Part shown: piece by piece, positions 9,105-17,947 of the stretch
Layout: every line of letters begins with the position of its first letter
Numbering within the stretch: position 1 is the first letter of the stretch
NCBI RefSeq assembly: GCF_000024365.1
Contig: NC_013235.1
Span: forward strand, 4,960,001-5,024,000
Direction: 5' to 3'
DNA length: 64,000 nt
Source of the DNA: Nakamurella multipartita DSM 44233
GTDB lineage: Bacteria; Actinomycetota; Actinomycetes; Mycobacteriales; Nakamurellaceae
The notes under the pieces: generated by a model
The model's database searches: none
What the model saw: only the letters and a program-made list of their open reading frames with translations
What the model was told of the DNA's origin: nothing
Position numbers and translations under genes: made by a program

Positions 9105-9944
9105 TTGGACGTCTGGGGTATTACGATCGCGGCACTTCGACGGTGGTATATCTTCCTGGCAATCTTCGCACTCGCGGGGTTCGGTGCCTACTCCGCTGGC
9201 AAATCGGCGCATCCTGAGTACGAAGCGTCCGCATCTGCCTTGCTCACTCCCCCGCCTACGGTCGCACCGGTCGCTAACCCATTCGGGAATGTCGACGGAG
9301 CCAACCAGGCGCTCGCCATCATCCTCAACGGTCCAGACACCGAGACAGCACTCGCGCAACAGGGCCTGATCCCATCGTTCACCGTGACAAGTCAAGCACG
9401 AAGCTCGATCTTCAACATCGGCGTTCGCGGCGAGAACCCGAACCAAGTGGTCGCCACCGCGCAAGCAGCGCTGGACATCGCCACGACCCAACTCAAACAG
9501 CGTCAAACGGCCGGTGGGGTACCCGACGCCAACCAGATCGGGCTGCAGGTGTTGTCAGCACCGGTGATCACGAACGTTGTCACAGACGGCGCCCTTCGGG
9601 TTCAAGCAGTGATTCTCGTGCTCGGTGCTGCGGTTGCCTTGGCAGTCGCGGTATTATTTGACGACATTGTCGGGCTGCTTCGTCGGCGACGTCGGAACAA
9701 GAAGGTCGCCGCCCAGTCTGATTCCGCGGTACCGGGCCATCGCGAAATCACCGGCACGACGGCTTCACGTGTTCCAATGCCGCAGAGTGGGCCGACCGAA
9801 ACCGGCGCCACTCGCCAATCCAGGCGTCTCCGGCCCCGAGATCCGGCGCCATCCCGCGGACCGGCCGGCGGGTCTACCAGCACGTCATATCAGCCCGCTG
9901 TCCAGGCCATCGGTTCCTCGTCCGCCAGCGGTTCCCGCCGGTGA
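9105..9944 (+). CDS. Wzz-like polysaccharide chain-length/co-polymerase protein
   Basis: 279 aa from a TTG start (9105) preceded by GGGAGGG. A membrane segment at residues about 15-30, a periplasmic-type region of about 130 residues, and a second membrane segment at about 166-186 (VILVLGAAVALAVAVLF) give the Wzz/YveK two-helix layout. The cytoplasmic tail of about 90 residues is Pro/Ser/Arg-rich with no Walker motifs, so there is no fused tyrosine kinase. It probably sets chain length with the polymerase downstream. The stop overlaps the next start by GTGA, indicating coupling. No separate BY-kinase is present in the window. Confidence 0.78.
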   Translation: MDVWGITIAALRRWYIFLAIFALAGFGAYSAGKSAHPEYEASASALLTPPPTVAPVANPFGNVDGANQALAIILNGPDTETALAQQGLIPSFTVTSQARSSIFNIGVRGENPNQVVATAQAALDIATTQLKQRQTAGGVPDANQIGLQVLSAPVITNVVTDGALRVQAVILVLGAAVALAVAVLFDDIVGLLRRRRRNKKVAAQSDSAVPGHREITGTTASRVPMPQSGPTETGATRQSRRLRPRDPAPSRGPAGGSTSTSYQPAVQAIGSSSASGSRR

Positions 9945-11470
9945 GCAGCGGCGTACTCGACCGCCCTCGTACCAGCACCGGAACTTGGCAGCCGACCATC
10001 CTGCGCAAGCACCATGTAAGCAACGACACGGTGCTGCTGCTGCGGTCCTATCGGATCACCACTTTTGGCATTCTAATCGTCTTTCTCGCTCTGCAGTTCT
10101 TGATCCCCGCGCGGCTGGTCGTTAGCGGCATGGGTGCCGCGGGGCGCCCATCTGTCGCAGTTGGGATCTTGCTGGTCTTCCTCTGGGCCCTAGCCGCACT
10201 GCGTCCAAAAGGGTTGCCTGCAGGTCGGCAGCCGATCCGATGGCTAGTCGGCATCTACGTGGCCGTGCAATTGGCCACATATGCGGTCGGATTCGATCGC
10301 GGACCAACCCAGATCGAGGCCAACAGCGCAGACCGTTGGTTGATATTCACATTTGCGATGGCCGGTGTGGCGCTGGCCGTCTGTGACGGACTTGTAACAC
10401 GACGTCAGCTTGATCTGCTGCTCCGCGCGATGGTGGGATTCGCGGCCGTAATGGCGATCGTCGGAATATTGCAGTACGCCCGAATTGTAAATCTCGTCCT
10501 CTACATCCGGATTCCTGGGTTGACGGCCAACAGTCAATTGCTCATACAGGGAGCCCGTGGTGACGGTGATTTCGCGCGGGTGGCCGGAACAGCGACACAC
10601 TACATAGAATTTGGCGTAGTTTTGGCCATCATGCTTCCACTGGCGTTGCACTACGCCCTGTTTTCCAAACGAGCACGTTGGGCCCGCGTGCTCTCCTGGG
10701 TGCAGGTTGGTCTAATCGTCTCTGCGATTCCAATGTCCATATCGCGATCGGCCATGCTAACCACCGCGGTTGTACTCCTCCTCATGCTCTTTGTGTGGAA
10801 GTGGCGCTTACGTTACAACGTGATCGTCATAGGATCGATCGCACTAGTGACGTTCCATCTTGTCAACCGCGGCCTATTAGGGACCATCTGGGCGCTCTTC
10901 ACTAATGTCAACAACGACCCCAGCATTCAGCACCGGCTCTCCGATACGGCCACGGTGGTTCAGCTTTTTGAATCGCGACCAGTCTTGGGTCGCGGCGCTG
11001 GGATGATCATCCCGGAGCAATACTTGCTGCTGGACAACCAATTCTACGTTACGTTGCTAGCAAGCGGTGTTGTTGGTGTCGCCACACTCGCAGCACTCTA
11101 CTTGGTTCCCTATTTCCTAGCGCGCAGTATTCGACTGCGGACCCCCTGCGAGGCCGACCGGCACCTCGCGCAAGCGCTGGCTGTAACATTTCCTGCTGCG
11201 ATGTTGGCCGCCGGAACATTCGATGCCTTCTCGTTCGCAACCTATGTCGGCGTATTCTTTGTCCTCATAGGGAGCGTGGGGGCGCTATGGAGATTTACCC
11301 GTGGCTCCGTGCCAAAGGGCGCTCCTCAGCCGCTATATTGGTCGCCAGACGACCGGTTCGTATGCGCGCCGCTCATGGCCCTTGATCATCCTCGCTGGAG
11401 TTCACCGTTCTTGCGGACTTCCGCCGCAAGAACAAAGAGTGAATCGGAAAAGCAACTAACGAGAGTGTAA
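9941..11470 (+). CDS. Wzy/O-antigen-ligase-like polysaccharide polymerase
   Basis: 509 aa starting at GTG 9941, inside the stop of the Wzz-like gene. About 11 hydrophobic segments and a large loop in the C-terminal half, with RHxx-like and ESRPVLGRGAGM/DNQFYVTLLASGVVG motifs typical of the O-antigen ligase/Wzy_C superfamily. It would polymerise flipped repeat units at the outer face. The soluble tail after the last helix (about residue 440 on) is basic and unusual. The element inserted downstream starts 63 bp after the stop, so the operon may originally have continued. Confidence 0.83.
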   Translation: MSSGVLDRPRTSTGTWQPTILRKHHVSNDTVLLLRSYRITTFGILIVFLALQFLIPARLVVSGMGAAGRPSVAVGILLVFLWALAALRPKGLPAGRQPIRWLVGIYVAVQLATYAVGFDRGPTQIEANSADRWLIFTFAMAGVALAVCDGLVTRRQLDLLLRAMVGFAAVMAIVGILQYARIVNLVLYIRIPGLTANSQLLIQGARGDGDFARVAGTATHYIEFGVVLAIMLPLALHYALFSKRARWARVLSWVQVGLIVSAIPMSISRSAMLTTAVVLLLMLFVWKWRLRYNVIVIGSIALVTFHLVNRGLLGTIWALFTNVNNDPSIQHRLSDTATVVQLFESRPVLGRGAGMIIPEQYLLLDNQFYVTLLASGVVGVATLAALYLVPYFLARSIRLRTPCEADRHLAQALAVTFPAAMLAAGTFDAFSFATYVGVFFVLIGSVGALWRFTRGSVPKGAPQPLYWSPDDRFVCAPLMALDHPRWSSPFLRTSAARTKSESEKQLTRV

Positions 11471-11611
11471 CATCCTAGCCAGTAAGCACTTCGTGGCCCA
11501 GGCCAATAGTGTCGCGTGAGGTCCGATTTGCGCTGACAAGGCCCCCCGCGACCGGTCCACGTGTTGTGAGAGTCTTGCCGCCCGTTGGACGGGCAGGGAG
11601 GCTCGGAATCG

Positions 11612-13063
11612 GGGTCTTCGGACTTGATAGGGCTCCGGGCCTCCGACCTGCGGCGGCGTGTCGGGTGAGATGAGGGCTCGTGGCCTTCGAAACTGGTTGT
11701 TCTCTACGCAACCTGCCGAAGGACCACGAGCATGGACCAGAGTAGTTCGCTGCTGTTGGACATCGACGGGCTGGTCGTCGACCAGGTCGTCCGCGACGAC
11801 GTCGGCCGACGGGTCGTGCACTGCTCGACCGACCCGCAGCTGGCCGGCTGGTGCCCGGAGTGCGGTGAGCAGTCGAGGTCGCCGAAGGCGTGGGTGACGA
11901 CCCGCCCGCGGGACGTCCGGCTGGGCGAGGATCGGCCGATCCTGTTGTGGCGCAAACGCAAATGGCGCTGCCAGGTCGACGGCTGCGAGCGGAAGGTGTT
12001 CACCGAGTGCCTGCCCGAGCAGATCCCCGCCCGGGCCCGGATCACCACCCGGGCCCGCCGACTGGCGGCCGAGGCGATCGGCGACCACACCCGGCCGGTG
12101 TCCGGTGTGGCGGCCGAATTCGGCATGGACTGGCGCGTTGCGCACGACGCGTTCGTCGCGCACGCCGCGCAGGTGTTGCCCGAGCAGCCGCCGCCGGTGA
12201 CCGTGCTGGGCGTCGACGAGACCCGCCGCGGCAAGGCCCACTACGAGACCGACCCCACCACCGGGGCGAAGACCTGGGTGGACCGCTTCGACACCGGCCT
12301 GGTCGATCTGAGCGGCAACGGCGGGCTGTTCGCGCAGGTCAACGGCCGCACCAGCAAGGTCCTCATCGAGTGGCTGCAGGCGCAGGACCCGGACTGGCTC
12401 GCCAACATCACCCACATCTCGATGGACACCAGCGCGACCTACGCCCGGGCCGCCCGGCTGGCCCTGCCCGATGCTGTCGTGGTCGTGGACCGGTTCCATC
12501 TGTCCGCCCTGGCCAACAAGGCGGTCACCGACTACCGGCGGGAGTTGGCCTGGGCGCTGCGTGGCCGGCGGGGCCGCAAGAGCGACCCGGAGTGGGCGCA
12601 ACGGAACCGGCTGCTGCGGGCCGCGGAGTCCCTGACCGACGACGAGCTGGCCAAGGTGCAGGATGCGATGCGTCGGGCGGACCCGTCCGGCGGCCTTGAG
12701 AAGTGCTGGCAGGGCAAGGAACTGCTCCGCAAGCTGCTCAAGCTGGCTGGCACGAACCCGGACCGCGGACGGATCTTCAACGCGCTGACCGCGTTCTATC
12801 TGCATTGCGCCGACTCCGGGGTCGCGCAGCTGCGGCGGCTGGCGTGGACGGTGCACGCCTGGCAGAACTCGATCATCGCCGGGCTGCACACCGGGATCAG
12901 CAACGGCCGCACCGAGGGCTACAACCGGATCGTCAAACACATCGGCCGGATCGCCTTCGGCTTCCGCAACCAGGACAACCAGAAGCGCCGGGTACGCTAC
13001 GCCTGCACCCGGAAATCCCGGGCGTCAACCAGCCACGCGAAGCCCTGCTAACTCTGAAGAGCC
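11612..13063 (+). mobile_element. ISL3-family element nested in the IS3
   Basis: 1452 bp. The left repeat GGGTCTTCGGACTTGATAGG and the right repeat read inward, GGCTCTTCAGAGTTAGCAGG, match at most positions. The 8-bp direct repeat CGGAATCG occurs immediately outside both ends (11604-11611 and 13064-13071), the duplication length typical of ISL3. It sits directly upstream of the IS3 orfA start codon. Confidence 0.9.
11732..13051 (+). CDS. ISL3-family transposase
   Basis: 439 aa, ATG 11732. The N-terminal zinc-binding domain has WCPECGEQS followed by WRCQVDGCERKVF (zf-ISL3 pattern), then a helix-turn-helix region (VSGVAAEFGMDWRVAHDAF). The DDE catalytic part includes VLGVDETRRGK, ISMDTSATYARAA, VVVDRFHLS and, near the C-terminus, SNGRTEGYNRIVKHIGR. 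All DDE landmarks are present and the frame is open, so it is probably functional. It is contained within the ISL3 terminal repeats. Confidence 0.93.
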   Translation: MDQSSSLLLDIDGLVVDQVVRDDVGRRVVHCSTDPQLAGWCPECGEQSRSPKAWVTTRPRDVRLGEDRPILLWRKRKWRCQVDGCERKVFTECLPEQIPARARITTRARRLAAEAIGDHTRPVSGVAAEFGMDWRVAHDAFVAHAAQVLPEQPPPVTVLGVDETRRGKAHYETDPTTGAKTWVDRFDTGLVDLSGNGGLFAQVNGRTSKVLIEWLQAQDPDWLANITHISMDTSATYARAARLALPDAVVVVDRFHLSALANKAVTDYRRELAWALRGRRGRKSDPEWAQRNRLLRAAESLTDDELAKVQDAMRRADPSGGLEKCWQGKELLRKLLKLAGTNPDRGRIFNALTAFYLHCADSGVAQLRRLAWTVHAWQNSIIAGLHTGISNGRTEGYNRIVKHIGRIAFGFRNQDNQKRRVRYACTRKSRASTSHAKPC

Positions 13064-13071
13064 CGGAATCG

Positions 13072-13353
13072 ATGGCTACGAGGAAGCGGCATACGCCGGA
13101 GCAGGTCGTGCGGAAGCTCGCGCAGGCCGATCGGATGCTCGGCGAGGGCAAAGAGGTCGCTGATGTGTGCCGGGAGCTGCAGGTGTCGGAGCAGACGTAC
13201 TACCGGTGGCGCAACCAGTTCGGTGGACTGAAGGCCGACGACGCGAAGCGGTTGAAGGACCTGGAGAAGGAGAACTCCACGCTGAAGCGGCTGCTCGCCG
13301 ACGCGGAGCTGGAGAAGGCGGCGTTGAAGGAGATCGCCCGGGGAAACTTCTGA
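13072..13353 (+). CDS. IS3-family OrfA (helix-turn-helix/leucine zipper)
   Basis: 93 aa starting at ATG 13072, the base after the right target copy of ISL3. HTH residues about 10-50 (TPEQVVRKLAQADRMLGEG, ELQVSEQTYYRWRNQFGG), then a leucine-zipper-like helix (RLKDLEKENSTLKRLLADAE). OrfA binds the ends and lets OrfB be made by frameshift. Its original ribosome-binding site (GGGAGG at about 11596-11601) is now 1.47 kb away beyond ISL3, so expression is probably lost or depends on readthrough from ISL3. Confidence 0.9.
   Translation: MATRKRHTPEQVVRKLAQADRMLGEGKEVADVCRELQVSEQTYYRWRNQFGGLKADDAKRLKDLEKENSTLKRLLADAELEKAALKEIARGNF
13341..13347 (+). promoter_or_regulatory. Slippery heptamer G GGA AAC for -1 frameshifting
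   Basis: In the OrfA frame the codons are GGA AAC TTC TGA, so GGGAAAC is a canonical X XXY YYZ site 3 nt before the OrfA stop. OrfB lies in the -1 frame and continues GGG AAA CTT CTG AGC. This is the expected way to make the OrfAB transposase in IS3 elements. Confidence 0.75.
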
Positions 13354-14195
13354 GCCCGGCACGCCGCCGCGCCGCCGTCCACCACCTGATCACGGTTCTC
13401 GGGGTGAGCGAGCGGTTCGCGTGTCGGGTGACCGGGCAGCACCGAGCCACCCAACGCCACCAACCGCCGGCGCAGACGCCGGCCGACCCCGACGCCACGC
13501 TCCGCAACTGGCTGCGGGCGTACGCGGCCAAGCATCCGCGGTGGGGTCACCGCCGCGCCTACCACGACGCACGCGCCGACGGTTGGGCGGTGAATCACAA
13601 GAAGGTGCAACGGCTTTGGCGGGAGGAAGGACTGCGGGTGCCGCAGCACCGCCGCCGCAAACGCGTCGGCACCAGCACCACACAGGAGCGGCCGACAGCA
13701 GACGCCCCGAACATCGTCTGGGCCGTGGACTTCCAGTTCGACGCCACCACCGACGGGCGGCCGGTCAAGATCGTGTCGCTCGTTGACGAACACACCAGGG
13801 AGACGTTCGGCGGTCTCGTCGACCGCTCGATCACCGCCGATCGGCTCATCGATGAACTCGACAGGGTCGCCGCGGTTCGCGGCTACCCGGCGGTGCTTCG
13901 CTGCGACAACGGCCCCGAACTGGCGTGTGCGGCGATGGCCGACTGGGCCGGGCAACGCGTCGGTCTGTCGTTCATTCCGCCCGGTGAACCGTGGCGCAAC
14001 GGGTACATCGAATCGTTCAACGGCCGGCTCCGCGACGAATGCCTGAACATCAATCAGTTCTGGTCGCTCACCCACGCCCGAGTCGTCATCGACGACTGGA
14101 AGCTCGAGTACAACCAGCACCGCCGGCACTCAGCGCTGGGCTACCAGACACCGGCTGGATACGCTGCCAGCTGCACCCACCAATCCACCAACTGA
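13341..14195 (+). CDS. IS3-family OrfB catalytic domain (rve integrase core)
   Basis: About 284 residues downstream of the frameshift site, starting GKLLSPARRRAAVHHLI-like sequence. It has the HTH_21-type region (HPRWGHRRAYHDARADG) and DDE core: WAVDFQFDATTDGRPVKIVS, LRCDNGPELAC and PWRNGYIESFNGRLRDECLN, with conserved D, D and E. The frame is open upstream to 13167 but that part has no homology and is only the overlap with OrfA. No damage is visible in the catalytic part. Confidence 0.9.
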   Translation, partial: GKLLSPARRRAAVHHLITVLGVSERFACRVTGQHRATQRHQPPAQTPADPDATLRNWLRAYAAKHPRWGHRRAYHDARADGWAVNHKKVQRLWREEGLRVPQHRRRKRVGTSTTQERPTADAPNIVWAVDFQFDATTDGRPVKIVSLVDEHTRETFGGLVDRSITADRLIDELDRVAAVRGYPAVLRCDNGPELACAAMADWAGQRVGLSFIPPGEPWRNGYIESFNGRLRDECLNINQFWSLTHARVVIDDWKLEYNQHRRHSALGYQTPAGYAASCTHQSTN

Positions 14196-14366
14196 CTCTC
14201 AAACCAGGTGGACCAGTTCAAGGGGTCAGGTCAGCGCTTCTAGCCTTCTTCCCTCGCCGCTGGCCGACACACTGTTAACCTGTGTTGGCCAGTTCGCGCG
14301 CTGTCATTTTCGGGCTGACCCTGTCGGGCATCGCAAACCCAGCGCAACGCAATGCTGCGACCTTTA

Positions 14367-14776
14367 CTATCTGTTCTTCTCGTCAAGCTTGCTGATGTTG
14401 GTCTGGGTGATCAACACCTTGGCCAGGATCTCGTCAGTGGTCGCGGTCCACACGAAGGGTCACGCGTGGCTGTTCCAGTGCGTGATGTAGTCCCGGATCC
14501 GGCCGATCAGTGCCTTCACCGATGCGAACGTGCCGTGGCGGATCGACTGGCGGGTGACGACAATGCCGAACCAGTTCTCGATCTGGCTGAGCCAGGAGGA
14601 TCCGACCGAGGTGAAATGGAAGTCCACATTGGGGTTCTGGGCCAGCCAGGCTTCGACGTCTCCGCTTTTGTGGGTGGACAGGTTGCCCAGTACGACGTGC
14701 ACTCGCGGCCGCTGTACGGTTCGACAGCGACCTTTGACGAACGCCAGGAAGTCGGCCCCCTCCCGGGTCGGCTTGC
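14367..14776 (-). pseudogene. 3' fragment of an IS630-family transposase
   Basis: The - strand reads GADFLAFVKGRCRTVQRPRV, then SSWLSQIENWFGIV and VKALIGRIRDYITHWNSHA, which is the C-terminal DDE region of IS630 transposases. A frameshift after NSHA (about 14460) moves the end PFVWTATTDEILAKVLI into another frame, finishing at a stop at 14367. The motif normally written LDNLSTHK reads LGNLSTHK here, so a catalytic Asp is lost as well. The N-terminal half is missing. A dead remnant. Confidence 0.8.
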
Positions 14777-14816
14777 CACAGCACGATCCGCGGCCGTGGT
14801 CGCGGATCGTGCTGTG
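14777..14816. repeat. 16-bp perfect inverted repeat at the break of the IS630 remnant
   Basis: CACAGCACGATCCGCG (14777-14792) and CGCGGATCGTGCTGTG (14801-14816) with an 8-nt loop. It lies exactly where similarity to IS630 transposase stops, so it may be a foldback created during the rearrangement or a terminator of the - strand operon next to it. Confidence 0.6.
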
Positions 14817-14963
14817 ACATCCCGGCCCGTTCAGCATCCACCACCTGCAGCTACGACCGATCCTCCGCGTCCACCCACCCAGTCAACAACACAAGCAGTC
14901 AAGCCAAATCCTAGTCGACCTAGTGTAGTCAGAAGCGTGCGCAATCCCGGACTTTCTGAAAGT

Positions 14964-15950
14964 TCAGACGATTTCCTGAACCGGCGCAGCCAATTCAGGC
15001 GGAAGATGCATATACCGGGTTGAACGGCGCTTCTGATCGATGTCACCGTAAACTCGGCGTACCTGCTCAGACGTCAGGCCGACAGCCGCCGCCACGTCGC
15101 TGACTGGCACGTCGTTGTTCTTTCCATACAACACGAGGTCCATTTTGTCGTGCGGTAAAGAAAAATAGAACTCCTCCTGGGATTGAGGTAGAGAATATGT
15201 GTCGGTTGTTGATGGTCTCGCTATGACGGCCTTCGGAACACCCAGATGCTTCGCCAAGGCATAAACTTGCGATTTATAGAGGTGAGCGATGGGTTTAATG
15301 TCGGCCGCCCCGTCGCCGAGCTTAACGAAAAATCCCTGGTCGTACTCCAAACGGTTTGGCGTGCCAGAGGTAGCATAGTTTAGACGATCTGCATGGTAGT
15401 ACTCGAACGCCTTACGAACACGCTGCTTGAAGTTTGTAGCAGCCACGATTCCCAGGTAGGCGTTCTGAGACAGACGATAAGAAGTCTCCAGGCCGGACGG
15501 ATCGACGACAACGACCGAATACAGCCGGAGCTGATGCGAATCAACTACCGACGGAAGGACGATCTTCGATCGAAAGCCAGGTCCGTACTCGGGGCACACT
15601 AACCGTATTGCATCATCACGGCGGCGGTATGCTCCAAATGCCTCGAGTGGCGCCGTGATGTCCTCAACCACAGAATCGATCCCAAAAGTGTCCGAAACCG
15701 ACTGGCTGATAGCCAGCGTTTCGTTCGAAGACTCTCGCTCAGGCATGTGGAGCCCGAACACTCGTTCCGGCCCCAACGCGCGGACCGCAAGGGCCGCGAC
15801 GAGACTTGAGTCGATACCTCCTGACAGTGCAACTACTAGACCATGTCGCCGGACGCTGGCAAGATAGCTCGTTATGGACAAACGAATGCGCTCAAACTCG
15901 TACTCGAGGTCGAGAGTCAGAACGTCGGGCCCGAAAGCCGCCGCGGTCAT
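14964..15950 (-). CDS. NAD-synthase-like ATP-pyrophosphatase (N-type amidoligase)
   Basis: 328 aa, ATG 15950 overlapping the asparagine-synthase stop as ATGA. The PP-loop SGGIDSSLVAAL is at residues about 43-54, followed by NadE features (TNFKQRVRKAFEYYHADRL, TPNRLEYDQGFFVKLGDGAADIKPIAHLYKSQVYALA). NadE enzymes adenylate and amidate nicotinate adenine dinucleotide. Its place in a surface-polysaccharide locus, coupled to an asparagine synthase and an ACP-like protein, suggests a recruited paralogue amidating a carboxylate of another substrate rather than housekeeping NAD synthesis. No glutaminase domain is fused, so ammonia may come from the neighbouring AsnB. That role is an inference. Confidence 0.75.
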   Translation of the reverse strand: MTAAAFGPDVLTLDLEYEFERIRLSITSYLASVRRHGLVVALSGGIDSSLVAALAVRALGPERVFGLHMPERESSNETLAISQSVSDTFGIDSVVEDITAPLEAFGAYRRRDDAIRLVCPEYGPGFRSKIVLPSVVDSHQLRLYSVVVVDPSGLETSYRLSQNAYLGIVAATNFKQRVRKAFEYYHADRLNYATSGTPNRLEYDQGFFVKLGDGAADIKPIAHLYKSQVYALAKHLGVPKAVIARPSTTDTYSLPQSQEEFYFSLPHDKMDLVLYGKNNDVPVSDVAAAVGLTSEQVRRVYGDIDQKRRSTRYMHLPPELAAPVQEIV

Positions 15951-17947
15951 GAAAAGCTCCCATCATTTACTAGATTGTCGATAACCGTTGTAGGGCTTGA
16001 AATGCGGGGGCCGTCGCCCTTGTGCTGACCTCCTTGTACAACAAATATCTCGTGCAGGAGCTGCGTTGATAGCACGGCCATGATCCGCATATTGTCGGTA
16101 TTGCTCATTCGCAGTCCTTGTGTTCGCTGGCATTTTGCGACGAGCGCTTCGACAACCCTAGGCTGGAAGATGCCTGCGTCCTCGACCGCCGACGGGGACA
16201 ACAACTCTGCCATCCAATCCGGTCTGGTACCTGGACCAAAGAACGACGATGCGTCGGGTGCACGGTAAGGCTGTTTGGGTCGGGTAAGGATGGACTCGGG
16301 AACAATGTCTTCAAACGCGCGCTTGAGGATGTGCTTCTCATCGAGTCCGAGCATTTTATGTCTTGCCGGCAACTTCGCAGCGAACTCGACCACGTCCTTG
16401 TCCAGAAAGGGAAAACGTCCTTCGACCGAGTTCGCCATCAGCATCCGGTCACCTTGCGATGCAAGGATGTAGCCTGGGAGAAGTGTCGTTGCCTCGAGCC
16501 ATTGTGCACGACTAAGCAGGTCCCACCTGTCAGCGCCCGCTGACATCCGCGCGAGCAGCGGCGCGATCGGGTCGACGATGGAAGCGCGAAGATCGGGGCT
16601 AAGAAGATGGAGCAAGACTGCGGTTGAGTTCCAGCGAGGACGGTGCGATAAGGCAAGATCACTTGCCGTAAGGTCCAAGCCAAAGAATTGTCTCGCAAAC
16701 GACGGTGCCGCTGTGGGTGATCGATGTAACCACGGGTATAGGAGCTCCACTCCGCGATCACGGACCTTAGATGATGGATCGCGCAACCAGAACTCCCGGA
16801 GTCGCGCTTCTCGGAAGATGTCATAGCCGGCCAGCACCTCGTCGGCCCCCTCGCCGGTGACAACCACCTTGTACCCCGAGTCGGCGACTAGGCGCGATAA
16901 CAGGAAAAGTGGTGCCGGCGCCGACCGGAGCAAAGGATTCTCCGCGTGAAATACCACGTCCGGAAACACGTCCGCGATGTCTTTCGATTCGACAACGACT
17001 TCGTGGTGTTCGGTCCCTAATCTCCCCGCAAGTTCTTGCTGGTACTTCCCCTCATCGAACTCACGGTCAGCAAATCGAAGCGAGAAGGTCCTAACAGGCG
17101 CGGATGTGACCGACGCTACAACGGAGGCTGTGATGGTGGAGTCCAGGCCGCCCGATAGGTAGGCCCCGACGGGCACATCTGAACGTTCGAAGCGCAGGCG
17201 CGTTGCCGCCTCAACAAGGCGCCGAAGCTCGGTCGCGTTCTCTTCAATATCCTGGAGGACTTCTCGTCCCGCGTCGGGAAAATTCAAATGCCAGTACTGC
17301 CGTGTCCGCTCGCCGTGCTGATCGATCAGCATGTAGCACCCGGGTGGAACCTGTCTTATTCCGGTGAATACCGAGACGGGCGCTACCGTCGACCAAAGTG
17401 TCAGCGCCTGGCCAAGTCCCTCCGGATCAATACCACGCGCGACATCAGGATGCGCGAACAGGGCCTTTACCTCGGACGCGAAGATGATGTCTGATCCAGC
17501 TCTTGAAGTGTAGAGTGGTCGGACGCCGAGTCGATCTCGACTGAGGATCAATCGACGCGTGCGAGATTCCCAAAGGGCGAGCGCCCATTGTCCGTTGAAC
17601 CGCTCGAAGGCGTCAGGTCCCCATTCTTCCCAGGCATGGACGATGACTTCGGTGTCGCTCACCGTTCTGAACCGATGACCGAGCGTCCGTAGCTCGGCCG
17701 CCAGTTCAAGGTAGTTGAATATCTCACCATTGAACGAGACCCAAACCGTGCCGTCCTCGTTTGCCAGAGGCTGCGCACCGCCTGCAGTGTCGATAATGGA
17801 GAGCCGTGAATGACCGAGTGCTATCCACCGGTCCCGGTAGTACCCGCTGCTGTCTGGACCCCTATGGCTCAACCGACCGATCATGCTGCAAATCAGATCG
17901 CGGTCTGGCGCGTCACGGAAACTGAGGATGCCCGCAATACCACACAT
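15947..17947 (-). CDS. Asparagine synthase (glutamine-hydrolysing) family protein
   Basis: 666 aa from ATG 17947, chosen because it gives the N-terminus MCGIAGILSFRD with the catalytic Cys2 of class II glutamine amidotransferases. The frame upstream to 18001 lacks support. The N-terminal glutaminase domain includes RGPDSSGYY, WVSFNGEIFNY and LSRDRLGVRPLY; the synthetase domain has the PP-loop AYLSGGLDSTITASV and VVTGEGADEVLAGYD. Full length for AsnB. It shares one base with the stop of the ACP-like gene upstream (TAATG) and four with the NadE-like gene downstream, so the three are translated as one unit. Substrate unknown; a polysaccharide or ACP-bound carboxylate is plausible. Confidence 0.88.
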   Translation of the reverse strand: MCGIAGILSFRDAPDRDLICSMIGRLSHRGPDSSGYYRDRWIALGHSRLSIIDTAGGAQPLANEDGTVWVSFNGEIFNYLELAAELRTLGHRFRTVSDTEVIVHAWEEWGPDAFERFNGQWALALWESRTRRLILSRDRLGVRPLYTSRAGSDIIFASEVKALFAHPDVARGIDPEGLGQALTLWSTVAPVSVFTGIRQVPPGCYMLIDQHGERTRQYWHLNFPDAGREVLQDIEENATELRRLVEAATRLRFERSDVPVGAYLSGGLDSTITASVVASVTSAPVRTFSLRFADREFDEGKYQQELAGRLGTEHHEVVVESKDIADVFPDVVFHAENPLLRSAPAPLFLLSRLVADSGYKVVVTGEGADEVLAGYDIFREARLREFWLRDPSSKVRDRGVELLYPWLHRSPTAAPSFARQFFGLDLTASDLALSHRPRWNSTAVLLHLLSPDLRASIVDPIAPLLARMSAGADRWDLLSRAQWLEATTLLPGYILASQGDRMLMANSVEGRFPFLDKDVVEFAAKLPARHKMLGLDEKHILKRAFEDIVPESILTRPKQPYRAPDASSFFGPGTRPDWMAELLSPSAVEDAGIFQPRVVEALVAKCQRTQGLRMSNTDNMRIMAVLSTQLLHEIFVVQGGQHKGDGPRISSPTTVIDNLVNDGSFS

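Larger units (their letters stand above)
11534..14234 (+). mobile_element. IS3-family element (IS407-like) carrying a nested ISL3
   Basis: The left end TGACAAGGCCCCCCGCGACC and the right end, read inward as TGACCTGACCCCTTGAACTG, are imperfect terminal repeats that agree better further in (GGTCCACgTGttgTGAGAGTC). GCGC flanks both sides (11530-11533 and 14235-14238), a 4-bp target duplication as made by IS407-group elements. Removing the nested ISL3 and one of its target copies leaves about 1.24 kb, the normal size for IS3. Confidence 0.88.

Noticed and set aside
11456-12940. 494-codon - strand frame
   Set aside because: Antisense to the ISL3 transposase and crosses both IS ends.
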